A DNA stretch of 64,000 nucleotides, from positions 62,001 to 126,000 of the forward strand of contig CAWJYN010000001.1 of assembly GCA_963847145.1 (NCBI GenBank). The letters run 5' to 3'. Source of the DNA: JABFRJ01 sp963847145 (GTDB lineage Bacteria > Pseudomonadota > Alphaproteobacteria > Rhizobiales > Hyphomicrobiaceae). A program made the translations under genes and the position numbers. Below are positions 9,775 through 18,043 of the stretch, in pieces. Under the pieces are notes generated by a model, which saw only the letters and a list, made by a program, of their open reading frames with translations, was not told the origin of the DNA and did no database searches. The number at the start of each line of letters is the position of its first letter. Within the stretch, counting starts at the first letter, position 1.

Positions 9775-10185
9775 ATGACACCGTCAACTGCCTTCTCACT
9801 CGAAAAGCACATCGGCGCCTATGAGACGTGGCCGCTGAAGACGCGGCTGTTTTTCGATGGCGTCGATACGGGCACGTCGGTGCCGGGCTTTTGCATCGAG
9901 GCGCAGTATGAATGCCACGAGGGCTATCTGCTCGCGATGTCTTGGGATTGCCCGTTCGAGGAGGCGAACGATTTCGTGCTGCTTGATCGCGCGTTTAAGC
10001 TGCTGGCGCGAAAGACACTGGGGGCTTGGTATCATACGTTTCTGCTGGAGTCGCACGCGGCAATGGGGCCGGATGTTGTGCGCTTCCTCTACAATGGTGG
10101 CATGCGGTGCGATGTCGGTATTGAACGTCCGAAGTTGCTTTGGTCGGTCAAGCCCCGTTTGAGCATGCGGCTGCTCGATGCGTAA
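9775..10185 (+). CDS. conserved-looking hypothetical protein downstream of ppdK
   Basis: 136 residues, unrecognised. Mixed alpha/beta composition without a signal peptide or membrane helix; aromatic-rich motifs include SLEKHIGAYETWPLKTRLFFDG and YECHEGYLLAMSWDCPFEEAND. It follows ppdK closely on the same strand and has normal codon use, so it is probably a real gene and possibly co-transcribed. Confidence 0.6.
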   Translation: MTPSTAFSLEKHIGAYETWPLKTRLFFDGVDTGTSVPGFCIEAQYECHEGYLLAMSWDCPFEEANDFVLLDRAFKLLARKTLGAWYHTFLLESHAAMGPDVVRFLYNGGMRCDVGIERPKLLWSVKPRLSMRLLDA

Positions 10186-10385
10186 CGGTCAGATCCAAAG
10201 CGGGCAGACACTTCAACGGCGCTCGACGGAGGCGCACCTTTGCAACCAGACACGTTTGCAATCAGACGAGCCGCGTTGTTTAGGCCTCGGCCCGCCCCGA
10301 TTGTTGCTGTGTGTTTCGCGTTATGGCTCAGCAGAAACACAGTGGAATTCGATATAAAACGTTTTGTGCATAGACCGGATATGCC

Positions 10386-10413
10386 GTGGGTCCCGGCCTT
10401 CGCCGGGATGACG
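10386..10413. repeat. REP-like palindrome, family B
   Basis: Contains TCCCGGCCTTCGCCGGGATG, a compact stem-loop, the same motif (inverted) as at 15816-15842. It belongs to a type of palindrome scattered between genes in many Hyphomicrobiales. Confidence 0.75.
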
Positions 10414-10516
10414 AGAGGGTAGGAGGGATGCGTTGTAACGCAACCGGACAGCCGTTGGCCAAGCCTGCGGCTGACATCGGGGGCGGCGGTTGGGGCTGCG
10501 CGGTGCCGCCCGTCCT

Positions 10517-10551
10517 GTTGAGTTACGACGCTGAAACGCGTCTCACTCAAC
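10517..10551. repeat. imperfect inverted repeat carrying a 22-bp core, copy 1
   Basis: GTTGAGT ... ACTCAAC arms around a core at 10522-10543 that includes GACGCTGAAACGCGTC. The same 22 bases occur at 11344-11365. The two copies flank the AT-rich membrane-protein gene. Confidence 0.7.
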
Positions 10552-10737
10552 CTACATGCTGATCATTTGGCTTACGCACCAAAGTGAAAAACCTTTGATA
10601 CCGGCTCGCACTATCGGTCACCCGCACTGGTGCCAGCTGGCTAAAAAGTCGTCTTTGGTGTTAGCGTCGAGGCGGCGCAGCGCCACGCATGAATGCGTAA
10701 CCCAACTGATCCAGGCCTGATAGCGCGGAGTAAATTG

Positions 10738-11232
10738 ATGTTTGGATTTCGGCAAGGTCTTCCTCGGAGCGCGGCTGCCGTGGATGAGTATGTGGTTGCG
10801 CTGAGCAGGCTTGTAAAATCCGAAACGCACGCAAAAGAATTCGATCATCTTTATGGGAACCTGACAATTTTAGATGGTAAATCTGCTTCTCTTCTTCAGT
10901 ATAACTCTATTCTTATTGCGGTATCGTCTTTCAATCTGACTTTCGACGTCGACAAAGTGAAGGGAACGCATGCAATACTTTTTGCAAGTTTCGTCGTCGT
11001 CATGTTATCGGCTTTCATCCTACTTTCGGTCGTGTGGGTGCACTGGTCCACGGTGATCGAGCTAAGAAATGAGAAGTGGCATTTGCGGCGATTGATCAAG
11101 CTGCGTGACACCAGAACCGTCCGGTTCCGGATGGCTTGGTATTTGTCCTTCCTGGGGATGACATTGATTCTGTTATATTCGTCGATGAAGTTCGCGACAT
11201 TGCCCGTTGGGGGTTTCAATGGCCCGTCGTAG
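10738..11232 (+). CDS. AT-rich hypothetical two-TM membrane protein
   Basis: 164 residues from the ATG at 10738 (GGAG 7 bases upstream; an earlier ATG at 10693 lacks a site). N-terminal soluble helix (residues about 1-45), then a motif LDGKSASLLQYNSILIAVSS, a strong TM helix (ILFASFVVVMLSAFILLSVV, about residues 80-102) and a second (WYLSFLGMTLILLYSS, about 136-155). The DxK-x-LL-x-N segment followed by two TM helices recalls the two-TM effector proteins of cyclic-nucleotide antiphage systems (Pycsar/SLATT-like), but this is only a visual resemblance and no cyclase gene is adjacent. Codon use is visibly AT-richer than all neighbours, a sign of transfer, and the gene sits between repeat copies next to an IS66 remnant. 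Confidence 0.55.
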   Translation: MFGFRQGLPRSAAAVDEYVVALSRLVKSETHAKEFDHLYGNLTILDGKSASLLQYNSILIAVSSFNLTFDVDKVKGTHAILFASFVVVMLSAFILLSVVWVHWSTVIELRNEKWHLRRLIKLRDTRTVRFRMAWYLSFLGMTLILLYSSMKFATLPVGGFNGPS

Positions 11233-11338
11233 CTCACCCGCCGCGCGCAGCACGCAACGCGGTGTTAGTTGATCAGCGTCGGCGCGTTACCTGTTGGTTC
11301 TGGGCGCGGCATTTCAACGGTGCTATCGCGCAATCCCT

Positions 11339-11372
11339 TTTGGGTTACGACGCTGAAACGCGTCTAATCCAA
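11339..11372. repeat. imperfect inverted repeat carrying the 22-bp core, copy 2
   Basis: TTTGGGTT ... AATCCAA arms around a core at 11344-11365 identical to 10522-10543. It lies between the AT-rich gene and the IS66 remnant. Confidence 0.7.
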
Positions 11373-11413
11373 CTTACATGCCTGGTCATTCCGTGCGCAG
11401 ATCGAAGTGATAG

Positions 11414-12433
11414 GTCAAGCCGGTCACGACGCGCATCAATCTGTTCCGCACCGAGTGCCCGTGTTGTCGCAAGCCGGTCACGGCAACCGCGCCCGCAGAC
11501 ATGCCCGAAGGCACGCCGTTCGGCCCGGGCATCGCGGCCACCGTCGCGTATCTGCACGGCTGCCAGCTGATGAGTTATAAGCGCCTGACAGAAGCGCTCC
11601 ATGGCCTGTTCGGCGTCACGATCTCGCAGGGCGCAATCGCGAACATGCTCGCGCGCGCCGGCGAACCTTTTTCGGCGCATGCCGACGCCATCGCCGCAAC
11701 CGTGCGCGCGAGCGCAGTCATCGCATCAGATGAAACGAGCGCACGCGTGAAAGGCAAGACGTGGTGGCAGTGGACGTTCGGCTGTGCCACCGCAGTCTAT
11801 CATCTCATCGCCCCCACGCGCGGAAAATGCGTGCCGACGGCGTTTCTCGACGGCGCGAAGCCAAAGGTCTGGCTGTCCGATCGCCTCGCCGCGCAATGCA
11901 CACATGCCGAAGCGCATCAGTTCTGTCTGGCGCATCTGATCCGCGATGCGCAGTTCGCCATGGATCATGGTGACACGGTCTTCGCGCCGCAATTCAAGGC
12001 GTTTCTGAAGGATGCCTGTGCTGTCGGCCGTCGTCGGCCCGATCTCGCAGACGCGACCATCGACGCTCATCGCCGCCGCCTTGTGCGCGAACTCGCCCGC
12101 CTGCTCGAGTTGGAGACGGCCGACGCCGAAGGGCGTCATCTCCGTGATACGATCTATCTCACCGCCCGCGACAAATTGCTGGTGTTTCTGACGCGTCGCG
12201 ATGTGGAGCCGACCAACAACGAGAGCGAGCGGGCGCTGAGGCCATCGGTGATATTCAGAAAAGTGACGAATGGCTTTCGCTCAGAATGGGGCGCGAAAGC
12301 CTACGCCGACCTCTGCTCCATTGTCGAAACCGGCCGCCGTAACGGCCGCAGCGCACTCACAAGCCTCCGCGATGCTCTCGCAGGACCCGCCGGTTCTTGC
12401 GTTTTGGCGGTTCAGGGAAAACTTTTGATATGA
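11414..12433 (+). mobile_element. IS66-family transposase remnant (5' truncated)
   Basis: The 310-residue frame from 11501 (readable without stops from 11414, with a cysteine pair TECPCCRKP before it) is the catalytic part of an IS66 transposase: zinc-binding tail, PEGTPFGPGIAATVAYL, catalytic DDE-type segments (SDETSARVKGKTWWQW; CLAHLIRDAQFA) and the diagnostic VEPTNNESERALRPSVIFRKVTNGFRSEWGA. The N-terminal part (normally 100 or more residues), the small tnpA/tnpB partners and terminal inverted repeats are not found. The 3' end runs into the NTF2-like gene on the other strand. A defunct insertion sequence. Confidence 0.85.
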
Positions 12434-12770
12434 TCTGCCAGCGGCCGTCGAGGCGCACGAGCGAGAGAAGATCGGTGAAGGATTTTTCGCCGATGGCGCA
12501 TTCAACGCGCGCGAGCGCCGTCACTGGGCCTGCAAACTCAATGGAGATGATGCGGTCTTGCCGCGCTTCACCGCGGCTGGCGGGGGAGGGGCGCTTGTCG
12601 ACGATGGGGAAATACGTCTCCATGTCGAGATGCAGGAGTGTGCCGTCGGTCGCGCAGGCATAGATTGCCTGCGGATGAAAAGCGGTTTTCAAGCGGGCGG
12701 TGTCGCTGAAGTAGAGGCCGTCGAAATAGGTCGAGAGCACATCGATGATGGCTTGATAGTCAGACTGCAT
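12357..12770 (-). CDS. NTF2-like / putative lumazine-binding family protein
   Basis: 137 residues from the ATG at 12770, which has GGAAGG 9 bases upstream. MQSDYQAIIDVLSTYFDGLYFSDTARLKTAFHPQA and the C-terminal DLLSLVRLDGRWQIISKVF match the small NTF2-like cone-fold family (SnoaL/lumazine-binding type). Function unknown; these are usually small-molecule-binding enzymes. The last about 25 residues (PPKRKNRRVLREHRGGL) are encoded antisense to the end of the IS66 remnant and are probably foreign, replacing the original C-terminus. Confidence 0.7.
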   Translation of the reverse strand: MQSDYQAIIDVLSTYFDGLYFSDTARLKTAFHPQAIYACATDGTLLHLDMETYFPIVDKRPSPASRGEARQDRIISIEFAGPVTALARVECAIGEKSFTDLLSLVRLDGRWQIISKVFPEPPKRKNRRVLREHRGGL

Positions 12771-12867
12771 CTCGGGTCGCCTTCCTTTAGGCTGCAATCA
12801 GTATGGAGGTTCTGGCGGTGGAGCGGCCGTGTTGCGGGCCTCATACGGTTTCGCGAACTGACAAAGT

Positions 12868-13006
12868 TTGTCATCCTCGGGCTTGTCCCGAGGACCCAGC
12901 GATCTGCAACCACCGAGCGTGTCGCGCGGTTGTGATTGCGCCGCGTGATCGCTTTGGTCCGAGTCCGTTGCACCCTGGGTCCTCGGGACAAGCCCGAGGA
13001 TGACAA
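12868..13006. repeat. composite REP-like element, two family A units in inverted orientation
   Basis: Arms 12868-12899 and 12975-13006 are perfect 32-bp inverted repeats, each itself palindromic around CTCGGGCTTGTCCCGAG. The 75-base spacer contains GTGTCGCGCGGTTGTGATTG. The layout resembles a BIME or a small non-autonomous element. It separates the NTF2-like and NUDIX genes. Confidence 0.85.
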
Positions 13007-13026
13007 TGAAGAGTAGGCCGGCGCCT

Positions 13027-13770
13027 TCACGCGGTGATCAGATCGCGTTTGAAGGCGCCGTTCTTGGAATAATAGTAGGGCACGGGGTTGGTGCCGGCGT
13101 CGAGGGAGCCGTCGGCGAGCTGGTCGTGGAGATCCTCGAGGATCACGCGGGTGATGCGCGGCAGATCAAGCGCGCGGGCGCCTTCCAAGGTGACCCACTC
13201 CAGACCGCTCAATTCGCCGTCATTGATGGCGCGGCGTTCGGTGATGGCCGAGGCATCAATGCAAAAGAAGCGCGTATCGAAGCGGCGCGTGCGTCCAGGT
13301 GGCGTCACGGCGCGGGCGAAGAAGGTCATGCCGGCAAGCGCTGGCGCAAAGCCGGTGTCGAAAAACGGCTTCCAGCCGTCGGACAACGATTTGGGCGGTG
13401 ATGGTTCGCGCGCGCCGATGATCAATCCGGCTTCCTCGAAGGCTTCGCGGATAGCTGCTGCGGCAAGGCCACGGGCGCGGATGGCGCTTGGTGTGCCGCG
13501 CATGCCAACCATCAGTTTGGCGATTTCGGCTGAGCGCAGATCGCTGGCGACAGCGATGGATTTGTCGGCGAGATCGACGCGGCCGCCGGGGAACACGAAT
13601 TTGCCGGCCATGAAGGCGAGGTCGGCGCGGCGCTTGCCCATCAGCACCTTCGGATCGGCGCTGGCCCGGTCGATGATGACGAGGGTGGCGGCATCGCGCG
13701 GGCGCAACACTTTGCCGTCGGGCGAGGGGCGGCCTGCAAAGCTTTGTTTGAGATCGACTTCGTCGGCCAT
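13027..13770 (-). CDS. NUDIX hydrolase
   Basis: 247 residues from ATG 13770 (MADEVDLKQ). NUDIX-box residues REAFEEAGLIIG are present; the first glutamate of the textbook box is replaced (RGLAAAAIREAFEE), a variant common in this alphaproteobacterial subfamily. MAGKFVFPGGRVDLAD supplies the preceding glycine-rich strand. Expected to hydrolyse a nucleoside-diphosphate-linked compound; substrate unknown. Follows DUF983 on the same strand after 53 bases and is probably in one transcript. Confidence 0.85.
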   Translation of the reverse strand: MADEVDLKQSFAGRPSPDGKVLRPRDAATLVIIDRASADPKVLMGKRRADLAFMAGKFVFPGGRVDLADKSIAVASDLRSAEIAKLMVGMRGTPSAIRARGLAAAAIREAFEEAGLIIGAREPSPPKSLSDGWKPFFDTGFAPALAGMTFFARAVTPPGRTRRFDTRFFCIDASAITERRAINDGELSGLEWVTLEGARALDLPRITRVILEDLHDQLADGSLDAGTNPVPYYYSKNGAFKRDLITA

Positions 13771-13823
13771 GGGGCACTCGAGTGTGTTGAGCGTTACCCA
13801 TGCGGGCTCACAGGCCTGTCTGT

Positions 13824-14318
13824 CTAGACCTTGACCGGTGTCTTGATCTCGGGCGGCCAAGCTTCCGGCGCGGCCGGATCAGGGCCATGGCCAAAGCCAT
13901 GCATGCGGGCCGCCCATTGGATGCCGATCAGCGCGCCTTTGATGCGCGGCAGCAACCAGAGCGAGAGGAGCAAGGTCGCAGGCCCCCACAGAACAAGGTG
14001 CACCCAATAGTCGGGGTGATAGGTCATCTCGACGTGCAGCAGCAGGCCGATGACGACATGCGCGACAATGAGCATCGTGAAATAAGGTGGGGCATCATCA
14101 GCGCGGTGGTGATGCAGATCGGTGCCGCAGCACGCGCACGTCTCAGAGACCTTCAGATATTGGCCATAGAGCGCGCCATCACCGCAGGCGGGGCAGCGCT
14201 GGCGCGCGCCGCGCAGCATGGCGGGCCATATGGGGCGCTGCTGGAGCAGAGCCCGGGGGTGCAAACCCTGGGGGTGCAGGGCCTGGCTCTGAGCGTTGCT
14301 GACAGGCGATTGGGTCAT
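13824..14318 (-). CDS. DUF983 family membrane protein
   Basis: 164 residues with two Cys pairs forming a small zinc-ribbon-like motif (CPACGDG ... CACCGT, about residues 43-66) followed by two TM helices (FTMLIVAHVVIGLLL, LVLWGPATLLLSLWLL). This is the DUF983 architecture. In related bacteria these genes sit near ribonuclease R and NUDIX genes; here only NUDIX is adjacent. Molecular role unknown. Confidence 0.85.
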   Translation of the reverse strand: MTQSPVSNAQSQALHPQGLHPRALLQQRPIWPAMLRGARQRCPACGDGALYGQYLKVSETCACCGTDLHHHRADDAPPYFTMLIVAHVVIGLLLHVEMTYHPDYWVHLVLWGPATLLLSLWLLPRIKGALIGIQWAARMHGFGHGPDPAAPEAWPPEIKTPVKV

Positions 14319-14661
14319 GCGTTACCAGATGGCCCTGGCGCCCCCTCGCGTCAATGCGCAGCGCGGCCGCAGGGGCGGCGGACGCAGAGCTGGCAGGCGA
14401 TTTGGGCCGGGCTACACACAGCAGCGGTTTGATCAGCCAGCCCGACAGGACAACTCTTATGGTGCGGCGGCGCTGGCCGAGCGGCGCGTCGACGGCCGGG
14501 TGCGCAACGCTGATCTGCCGGATCTGCGCGCGGCGTTCCTGCAAAAGATCGTCGCAGAAACTTATCCGACCAAGCCGCCGACGATCCTGGAAGGCGCCGT
14601 GTCGCCGAAGACCGACAACCGCGACCGCCACGCGGAGCTGATCATGGATGTCGATTGGTGA
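14317..14661 (+). CDS. possible small hypothetical protein
   Basis: A 114-residue frame, rich in Arg at the N-terminus, with a C-terminal ERRVDGRVRNADLPDLRAAFLQKIVAETYPTKPPTILEGAVSP. Its ATG overlaps the ATG of the divergent DUF983 gene by two bases, leaving no room for a separate ribosome binding site, so the start or the gene is doubtful. No homology recognised. Confidence 0.25.
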   Translation: MRYQMALAPPRVNAQRGRRGGGRRAGRRFGPGYTQQRFDQPARQDNSYGAAALAERRVDGRVRNADLPDLRAAFLQKIVAETYPTKPPTILEGAVSPKTDNRDRHAELIMDVDW

Positions 14662-14780
14662 GCGGTTGAGTGGTGGGATGTGGCGCACTTGAAGTGCCGA
14701 TGCAGCGGGGGCATATGACACGTGCTTCACTGCGGGATGTCCGGCTCGAATGACCGGTGAGCCGAAAAGGGCACTGTGTC

Positions 14781-15542
14781 ATGGACGGCAGTTTTTCCCG
14801 GCCCGCGTATGGCATCACCGGCATGCATTGCGCGGGCTGCGTCAAAACGGTGGCGGACGCCCTGCGCCGCGTCGACGGCGTTATTGCGGCGGCGGTGACG
14901 CTTGATCCGCCGGAAGTGCGGCTCGAAACCGCTGGGGCGGTGACGCAGGCCCAGCTTGAAGCCGCACTGGCGCCGCTCGGCAAATATCATCTGCTGCCGG
15001 CATGGGGGCAGACTGATGCGTCGCTTGCGCGAGCGATGGCGTTACCCCTGCGTGACGATGCCCCGCGTGAAAGCCTGTACCCGCTGTTCTTGATCGTGGG
15101 CTACATCGGTTTGACTGTTGCCCTGATTGCGCGGGTCAGCGGCGATGCGTCGGCGCACACGCTGATGAGCAACTTCATGGCGGGGTTTTTTCTCGTCTTC
15201 TCGTTTTTCAAGCTGCTGGATCTCGATGGTTTCGCTGACGCCTACCGGTCGTATGATCTGATCGCGCAGGCGGTGCCGGCGTGGGGGAAAGCCTACCCGT
15301 TCGTTGAGCTGGCCTTGGGCGTTGCCTATCTGTTGCGGGTGGCGCCGGTGGCGACCAACCTGATCACGCTGGTGCTGATGGTGGTTGGTGCGGCCGGTGT
15401 CTGGAAGGCGCTGGCTTCAAAGCAGAAGTTGCGCTGCGCCTGTCTCGGCACGGCGCTGAACCTGCCGATGACGACGGTGACGTTAGTCGAAGACATCGGC
15501 ATGGCCGTCATGGCGGCGCTGATGCTGCTGACGATGTGGTGA
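14781..15542 (+). CDS. heavy-metal-associated domain fused to a MauE/DoxX-like membrane domain
   Basis: 253 residues from ATG 14781 (AAGGG 9 bases upstream; an upstream GTG is less likely). Residues about 8-70 form an HMA domain with GMHCAGC, the metal-binding loop seen in copper chaperones. After a linker come four TM helices of MauE/DoxX type, ending in KLRCACLGTALNLPMTTVTLVED, the Cys-x-Cys signature of MauE-like proteins linked to disulfide/redox handling of exported proteins. The fusion suggests metal-linked (probably copper) delivery or redox maturation in the membrane. Function inferred. Confidence 0.75.
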   Translation: MDGSFSRPAYGITGMHCAGCVKTVADALRRVDGVIAAAVTLDPPEVRLETAGAVTQAQLEAALAPLGKYHLLPAWGQTDASLARAMALPLRDDAPRESLYPLFLIVGYIGLTVALIARVSGDASAHTLMSNFMAGFFLVFSFFKLLDLDGFADAYRSYDLIAQAVPAWGKAYPFVELALGVAYLLRVAPVATNLITLVLMVVGAAGVWKALASKQKLRCACLGTALNLPMTTVTLVEDIGMAVMAALMLLTMW

Positions 15543-15595
15543 TGACGATGAGGTGAGAGTGGGCAGCGGGTTCCGGGTTCGCTGTTTGCCGCGGC

Positions 15596-15799
15596 CTACT
15601 CCAGCAGCTTATCCAGGATGAACCCCTGGTGCGGCTTGGCCGCGTCACCCGCTTTTTTGCCTTGGCCGCTATCGGCATCGGCGCTGACGGCTGGCGCTGC
15701 GGCGCCCGATGCAGACGGCTTTTCGAGCGCGCCGCGCACGCCGCAACCGGCCACCGCCAGGGTGGCAATTATCAGGGCGGATATGGTCCGGCTCGTCAC
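15596..15799 (-). CDS. lptM: small LptM-like lipoprotein
   Basis: 67 residues: signal peptide and lipobox LAVAGC (Cys19 the lipidation site), then GVRGALEKP and a short tail. Location directly downstream of argH on the same strand is the standard context of the alphaproteobacterial relative of LptM, a short lipoprotein that helps the LptD-LptE outer-membrane LPS translocon to mature in E. coli. The lipoprotein nature is visible; the LptM role is by analogy. Confidence 0.65.
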   Translation of the reverse strand: MTSRTISALIIATLAVAGCGVRGALEKPSASGAAAPAVSADADSGQGKKAGDAAKPHQGFILDKLLE

Positions 15800-15815
15800 G
15801 CGTCACCCTTAATTT

Positions 15816-15905
15816 CTCGTCATCCCGGCGAAGGCCGGGACCTACGGCAATTCTCAGTCAAATCACTGACTTGTCGTGGGTGCTGGCCTGCGCCAGCATG
15901 ACGAA
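15816..15905. repeat. paired REP-like palindromes, family B
   Basis: Two inverted units: CATCCCGGCGAAGGCCGGGA (15820-15840 area) and TGCTGGCCTGCGCCAGCATG (15881-15900), bounded by CTCGTCAT and ATGACGA. Related to the unit at 10386-10413. Located between the lptM-like gene and argH. Confidence 0.75.
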
Positions 15906-15935
15906 AGAAAGCGACAACAAAGTGTTATTTTAGGC

Positions 15936-17339
15936 CTACCCCGTCCTGGCCGCCTTTTCCAGCCGCTTTGTCCAGGCCTTGGTCATTTTGCGCACGTTCT
16001 GTGGCGCAGTTCCCCCATGGCTGGTCCGGCTGGCGACGGAATTTTCAACGCTGAGGACGGTAAAGACGGCCTTGGTGATGCGCGGTTCGATGGCCTGCAT
16101 GGCCGATAGCGGCATGTTTTCGAGCGTCATGCCGGCCGTTTCGGCCTTTTTTACGATCGATCCGGTGATGTGGTGCGCCTCGCGGAACGGCAGCTTCAAG
16201 TCGCGCACCAGCCAGTCGGCGAGGTCGGTGGCGGTGGAAAACCCGCGGCCGGCAGCGGCGTGCATGGTGGCCGGAACCGGCTCCAGGTCGGCGACCATGC
16301 CGGCCATGGCAGCCAGCGCCACGTTGAAATTGTGGATGGCATCGAAGGTGGTTTCTTTGTCTTCCTGCATGTCCTTGGAATAGGTCAGCGGCAGGCCCTT
16401 CATGACCATCAACAAGCCCTGGAAGGCACCGGCGATGCGGCCGACTTTGGCGCGGCAGAGTTCGGCTGCGTCCGGGTTCTTTTTCTGCGGCATGATGGAC
16501 GAGCCGGTGGTCCAGCGGTCAGAGAGCGTTACAAAGCCGAACTGCGGCGTCATCCAGATGACGATCTCTTCGCTGAGGCGGGAGAGGTGCATGGCGGTGA
16601 TCGCCATCGCCGCCAAGGTTTCGAGCGCAAAGTCGCGGTCGGCAACGGTGTCCAGGGAATTCGATGTGGGGCGGTCGAAGCCGAGCGCTTCGGCGGTCAT
16701 GGCGCGATCGATGGGGAACGACGTGCCGGCGAGCGCTGCGGCGCCCAACGGGCATTCGTTCATGCGCGCGCGCGCATCGAGAAAGCGGCTGCGGTCGCGC
16801 GCCAGCATTTCCACATAGGCGAGCAGATGGTGCCCGAACGTCACCGGCTGCGCGGGCTGCAGATGCGTAAAGCCCGGCATGATGACGGCGGCGTGTGTCT
16901 CGGCTTTGGCCACCAGAACGCCCATCAGCTTGAGCAACGCGCCATCGAACGCATCGACCGCGTCGCGGACATACAACCGGAAATCCAGCGCGACCTGATC
17001 GTTGCGCGAGCGTGCGGTGTGCAGCCGCCCCGCTGCCGGGCCGATCAGCTCCGCTAACCGGCTCTCGACGTTCATATGGATGTCTTCGAGCGCCAGCTTG
17101 AACTGAAACTTGCCGCTCTGGATTTCGGTTGCGACCAGATCGAGCCCGCGCTGGATCTCTTTGGCATCGGCCTTGGTGATGATGCCTTGCTTGGCCAGCA
17201 TATCGGCGTGCGCCTTGGAGCCGCGGATGTCCTGCGGCGCCATCGCTTTGTCGAAGCCGATCGACGCGTTGATGGCGATCATCAGGTCGTCATTTGACAC
17301 GGCGAAACGCCCGCCCCACATCTTGTTGGCGTCGGACAT
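15936..17339 (-). CDS. argH: argininosuccinate lyase
   Basis: 467 residues from ATG 17339 (MSDANKMWGGRFAVSNDDLM); an upstream extension in the same frame is non-homologous. It cleaves argininosuccinate to arginine and fumarate, the last step of arginine synthesis. The fumarase/aspartase superfamily signature GSSIMPQKKNPD and AARSRNDQVALD (TARSRNDQ) are intact. Divergent from tlpA with 53 bases between starts, a conserved arrangement in Hyphomicrobiales. Confidence 0.97.
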   Translation of the reverse strand: MSDANKMWGGRFAVSNDDLMIAINASIGFDKAMAPQDIRGSKAHADMLAKQGIITKADAKEIQRGLDLVATEIQSGKFQFKLALEDIHMNVESRLAELIGPAAGRLHTARSRNDQVALDFRLYVRDAVDAFDGALLKLMGVLVAKAETHAAVIMPGFTHLQPAQPVTFGHHLLAYVEMLARDRSRFLDARARMNECPLGAAALAGTSFPIDRAMTAEALGFDRPTSNSLDTVADRDFALETLAAMAITAMHLSRLSEEIVIWMTPQFGFVTLSDRWTTGSSIMPQKKNPDAAELCRAKVGRIAGAFQGLLMVMKGLPLTYSKDMQEDKETTFDAIHNFNVALAAMAGMVADLEPVPATMHAAAGRGFSTATDLADWLVRDLKLPFREAHHITGSIVKKAETAGMTLENMPLSAMQAIEPRITKAVFTVLSVENSVASRTSHGGTAPQNVRKMTKAWTKRLEKAARTG

Positions 17340-17392
17340 AGGCGGGATTTCCTCGCGATGGGCTGGGCGCAGCCGGTGATGGGTAGAAGCGA

Positions 17393-18043
17393 ATGGCAGG
17401 TGGCGACAAACAAACGGAGGCAAAGCCCGCCGCTGGGTTCCCAAAGTTCGTTGTTGGGCCTTTGGTGGCGGTTGCGGTGCTGGCTGCGATATACGGGACG
17501 ACGCGTGTGCCAAGCAATGCCCCGGCGCCGCCTGCTCCACCGCACGCATCGGCGGCAGCGGTGCCCGAGACTGCGCACCCGAGTATCACGCAGGCCTTTA
17601 TCCGCAAACCTTCGGCCGAGCCGCTGGCGAATGACATGTTCCAGAATGCCAGTGGGCAGGCAGTGTCGCTGGAAAGCTTTCGCGGACGGATCGTGCTGCT
17701 GAACCTATGGGCCACGTGGTGTCTGCCGTGCCGCAAGGAAATGCCGGCGCTCGACCGGCTGCAGGCGGCACTCGGTGGGCCGGATTTCGAAGTTGTGGCG
17801 TTGAGCGTCGATCGGGGTGGGGCCGGACCGTCGAAAAAGTTCCTCGACGGCACCGGCGTCGCCACTTTGGCGCTCTATGTGGACCCGACAGCGAAGCTGG
17901 CCAATGCGTTCAAGGCCGTTGGGTTGCCGACCACGATCCTGATCGGCCGCGATGGCCGGGAGATCGGGCGGTTGTTGGGGCCGGCGGAGTGGGATGCGGA
18001 AGATGCGAAGGCGCTGGTGCGTGCGGCGATGGCGGGGAAGTAG
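17393..18043 (+). CDS. tlpA: TlpA-family thiol:disulfide interchange protein
   Basis: 216 residues. An N-terminal membrane anchor (VVGPLVAVAVLAAIYG, residues about 20-36), a Pro/Ala-rich spacer and a periplasmic thioredoxin fold with WATWCLPCRKE (Cys110, Cys113) and a cis-Pro region GLPTTILIGRDG. In Bradyrhizobium TlpA reduces copper-binding partners needed to mature cytochrome aa3. The tlpA-argH divergent context supports orthology. Confidence 0.9.
   Translation: MAGGDKQTEAKPAAGFPKFVVGPLVAVAVLAAIYGTTRVPSNAPAPPAPPHASAAAVPETAHPSITQAFIRKPSAEPLANDMFQNASGQAVSLESFRGRIVLLNLWATWCLPCRKEMPALDRLQAALGGPDFEVVALSVDRGGAGPSKKFLDGTGVATLALYVDPTAKLANAFKAVGLPTTILIGRDGREIGRLLGPAEWDAEDAKALVRAAMAGK

Larger units (their letters stand above)
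10186..10737. other. repeat-bearing intergenic region
   Basis: About 550 bases without a supported gene. It contains a family B REP-like hairpin and an imperfect inverted repeat whose 22-bp core recurs 0.82 kb downstream. Open frames here are short and unlike neighbouring coding sequence. Confidence 0.55.
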
